A DNA stretch of 7,213 nt from positions 1 to 7,213 of the forward strand of contig JACCZR010000164.1 in NCBI GenBank assembly GCA_013695855.1. Reading direction: 5' to 3'. The notes beneath the pieces are model-generated. The model had not been told where the DNA came from, did not search any database, and saw nothing but the letters and a program-made list of their open reading frames with translations. A program made the position numbers and the translations under genes. Positions 5,944 to 7,213 of the stretch are shown piece after piece. Source of the stretch: Thermoleophilaceae bacterium. GTDB taxonomy: Bacteria; Actinomycetota; Thermoleophilia; Solirubrobacterales; Thermoleophilaceae. How positions within the stretch are numbered: position 1 is the stretch's first letter; each line of letters starts with the position of its first letter.

Positions 5944-6018
5944 GGCTGGTCTAGGTAAGCAGCCTCCGAGAGCGCTCAGTGCCGCCTGGCATTGGCGTGA
6001 TCGTGGTGGGCGCCGGCC

Positions 6019-6843
6019 TCAGCTGCGAGTGCCTACCGCGACCAGGTACTCCTGGTCGAAGTGAGCGCGGTCCGGTGTGCCGTTGTTCCACTCATCGCAG
6101 AAGTGGTCCACCGCCTCCTCGAGCTCCGCCTCGCGCCCGTCGCGGCGCGCGTTGGCCTGGGCGGCGATGGTGGGCCCGTAGTAGGCCTTGAAGTGCTCGC
6201 CGTAGTCACGTGGGTGCTCGAAGGCTGTGATCTCCAGCGCGTCGCGCTCCAGCGTGCGCAGGTCGACCCGCTCGCCGAACAGCTCGCGGACGTGGTCCTC
6301 GCTTCCCCACAGCGGCGGCGGCTGGGCTCCGGGCGGGGGCGGCGGGGCGAAGGGGCCCATGGTCCGAAACAGGGCCCCGATCATCCCTTCCGGGGTCCAG
6401 TTCAGCATCCCGATCGTGCCGCCGGGACGGCACACCCGGACGAGCTCGTCGGCGACGTCCTGGTGGTGGGGGGCGAACATGGCGCCGATCGACGACATGA
6501 CGACGTCGAACGACTCGTCCTCGAAGGGGAGCGCCTCGGCATCGGCCTCCGCCCATTCGAGCTCGAGCCCCTCGGCCTCGGCGCGGCGGCGCCCCGCCTC
6601 GAGAAGCTCCGGCGTCAGGTCGCTGGCCGTCACGCTGGCGCCGGCCTGCGCCGCGGGGAGCGACGCGTTGCCCGTGCCGGCGGCCACGTCGAGCACGCGC
6701 ATGTCAGGGCCGATCCCGCACGCCTCGACGAGCCGCGGCCCCAGCGGGAGCAGGAACGTCTCGACCATGGTCGGGTAGTCGCCCGACGCCCACATGGAGC
6801 GGTGGCGTGCCTTGAGCTCAGAATCCGACGCGGGCGAAGACAA
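6019..6843 (-). CDS. Class I SAM-dependent methyltransferase (UbiE/Methyltransf_11-like)
   Basis: A 274-residue protein if started at TTG 6841-6843, which has GGGAGG five bases upstream (6849-6854) and gives the usual family opening SDSELKARHRSMWASGDYP. The frame extends to 7020, but the extra 59 residues are low-complexity and unconserved. SAM-binding motif I is VLDVAAGTGN (about 50-59), the acidic residue ending strand 2 is in TASDLTPELL (Asp75), and EADAEALPFEDESFDVV follows (about 99-115). A proline-rich loop (PFAPPPPPGAQPPPLWG, about 164-180) is, as I recall it, common in this actinobacterial subfamily. The C-terminal half probably holds the substrate site; the substrate (small molecule or lipid) is unknown. 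It lies 75 bases upstream of typA on the same strand, and a plausible promoter precedes it. Confidence 0.9.
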   Translation of the reverse strand: MSSPASDSELKARHRSMWASGDYPTMVETFLLPLGPRLVEACGIGPDMRVLDVAAGTGNASLPAAQAGASVTASDLTPELLEAGRRRAEAEGLELEWAEADAEALPFEDESFDVVMSSIGAMFAPHHQDVADELVRVCRPGGTIGMLNWTPEGMIGALFRTMGPFAPPPPPGAQPPPLWGSEDHVRELFGERVDLRTLERDALEITAFEHPRDYGEHFKAYYGPTIAAQANARRDGREAELEEAVDHFCDEWNNGTPDRAHFDQEYLVAVGTRS

Positions 6844-6872
6844 AGGAGCCTCCCAGGTGGTTGTCGTGGCCG

Positions 6873-6902
6873 ACCGTAGCGCGTACCCCGGCGCCGAGTC
6901 CA
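6873..6902 (-). promoter_or_regulatory. Candidate sigma-70-type promoter of the methyltransferase gene
   Basis: On the minus strand TGGACT (6897-6902) and TACGGT (6873-6878) are separated by 18 bases. This fits a housekeeping promoter (TTGACA, TAnnnT in actinobacteria). Transcription would begin near 6866, giving a leader of about 23 bases that contains the GGGAGG site before the TTG start. Good placement supports it; two hexamers in GC-rich DNA are weak evidence alone. Confidence 0.42.
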
Positions 6903-6962
6903 GCTCGTCCACAGAGGCAGCGCGCGGCAGCCCGAAGTGCGCAAGCGCGCCCGGGGCGGGGT

Positions 6963-7213
6963 TTTCGCATCGTCGATCGGATAGCCGGCGCCGTGAAGGC
7001 CGACCTGGGACCGGGGGCATCAGGGCCCGCGCTGCGCAAGGCGGCCAAGCGCCTGATCGGATTCGAGATCCAGGCTGGTCCGTTCGCCGTCGCCGAGCTG
7101 CGCCTGGGGGCGGCCTTCAAGGATCACGGCGCCGAGCTCGAGTCCGACGACCTGCGCCTTTACCTGACCGACACCCTGGCGAACCCGTTCGTGGAGCAGA
7201 CGCAGCTGGCGGC
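6963..7213 (+). pseudogene. 5'-truncated DNA adenine methylase (type ISP restriction-modification-like), continuing beyond the window
   Basis: The plus frame through GTG 6993 stays open to the window end. It reads FRIVDRIAGAVKADLGPG, then LIGFEIQAGPFAVAEL (from 7053), then LYLTDTLANPF. I recognise this as the segment just after SAM-binding motif I in type ISP-like N6-adenine methylases, where motif I (DPAxGTGTFL) should immediately precede FRIVDRIA. Here the preceding residues are ARPGRG and further unrelated sequence, so the N-terminal part and motif I are missing. The break is near 6960, within the upstream region of the divergent methyltransferase gene. The catalytic NPPY motif would lie past the window edge. 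A start at GTG 6993 could give an N-terminally short protein, but without motif I it should not bind SAM normally. Family call moderate; truncation likely; intactness downstream not visible. Confidence 0.6.

Noticed and set aside
4258..5958. 566-residue plus-strand open frame opposite typA
   Set aside because: It is the antisense shadow of typA. Its composition is His/Asp/Leu/Val-rich with no family motifs, and the typA strand encodes every expected GTPase motif.
6844..7020. N-terminal extension of the methyltransferase to 7020
   Set aside because: The added 59 residues are unlike the family. The TTG at 6843 has an ideally spaced GGGAGG and a candidate promoter lies inside the extension.

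Overview
This is a very GC-rich window with strong G/C preference at third codon positions, GTG and TTG starts, and protein variants typical of high-GC actinobacteria. The LuxR tail, the methyltransferase and the patatin/acyltransferase pair look like Thermoleophilia/Solirubrobacterales proteins. That placement is an inference from remembered family flavour, not from a search.

Layout. The left edge holds the 3' end of a plus-strand LuxR-type regulator (1-231). It converges on, and overlaps by 15 bases, a small HIRAN-like protein (217-573, minus). Upstream of that on the minus strand is a complete alpha/beta hydrolase (665-1564). A 484-base stretch without a convincing gene follows (1565-2048), with several inverted repeats and one direct repeat. 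Next comes a compact minus-strand cluster, transcribed right to left: a class I SAM-dependent methyltransferase (6019-6843), typA/bipA (4111-5943), the wreck of an alpha/beta hydrolase (3914-4097), a patatin-like phospholipase (3071-3913) and a PlsC-family acyltransferase (2049-3071). The right edge carries a plus-strand piece of a DNA adenine methylase of the type ISP kind (about 6963-7213). It appears to lack everything up to and including the SAM-binding motif I.

How the genes may work together. TypA is a ribosome-associated translational GTPase. Downstream of it, a lipid acyl hydrolase and a membrane acyltransferase are joined by a TGATG stop/start overlap. This suggests a coupled deacylation/reacylation (phospholipid remodelling) pair. 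The acyltransferase has Glu where the family catalytic HX4D motif has Asp.

The most interesting observations are the two gene wrecks. One is a hydrolase that kept its Shine-Dalgarno sequence and N-terminus but lost its middle and C-terminus, and now runs in frame into the patatin gene. The other is the 5'-truncated methylase at the right edge. I see no clear new defence system, CRISPR array, tRNA, rRNA or insertion sequence. Most of the window is ordinary chromosomal content.
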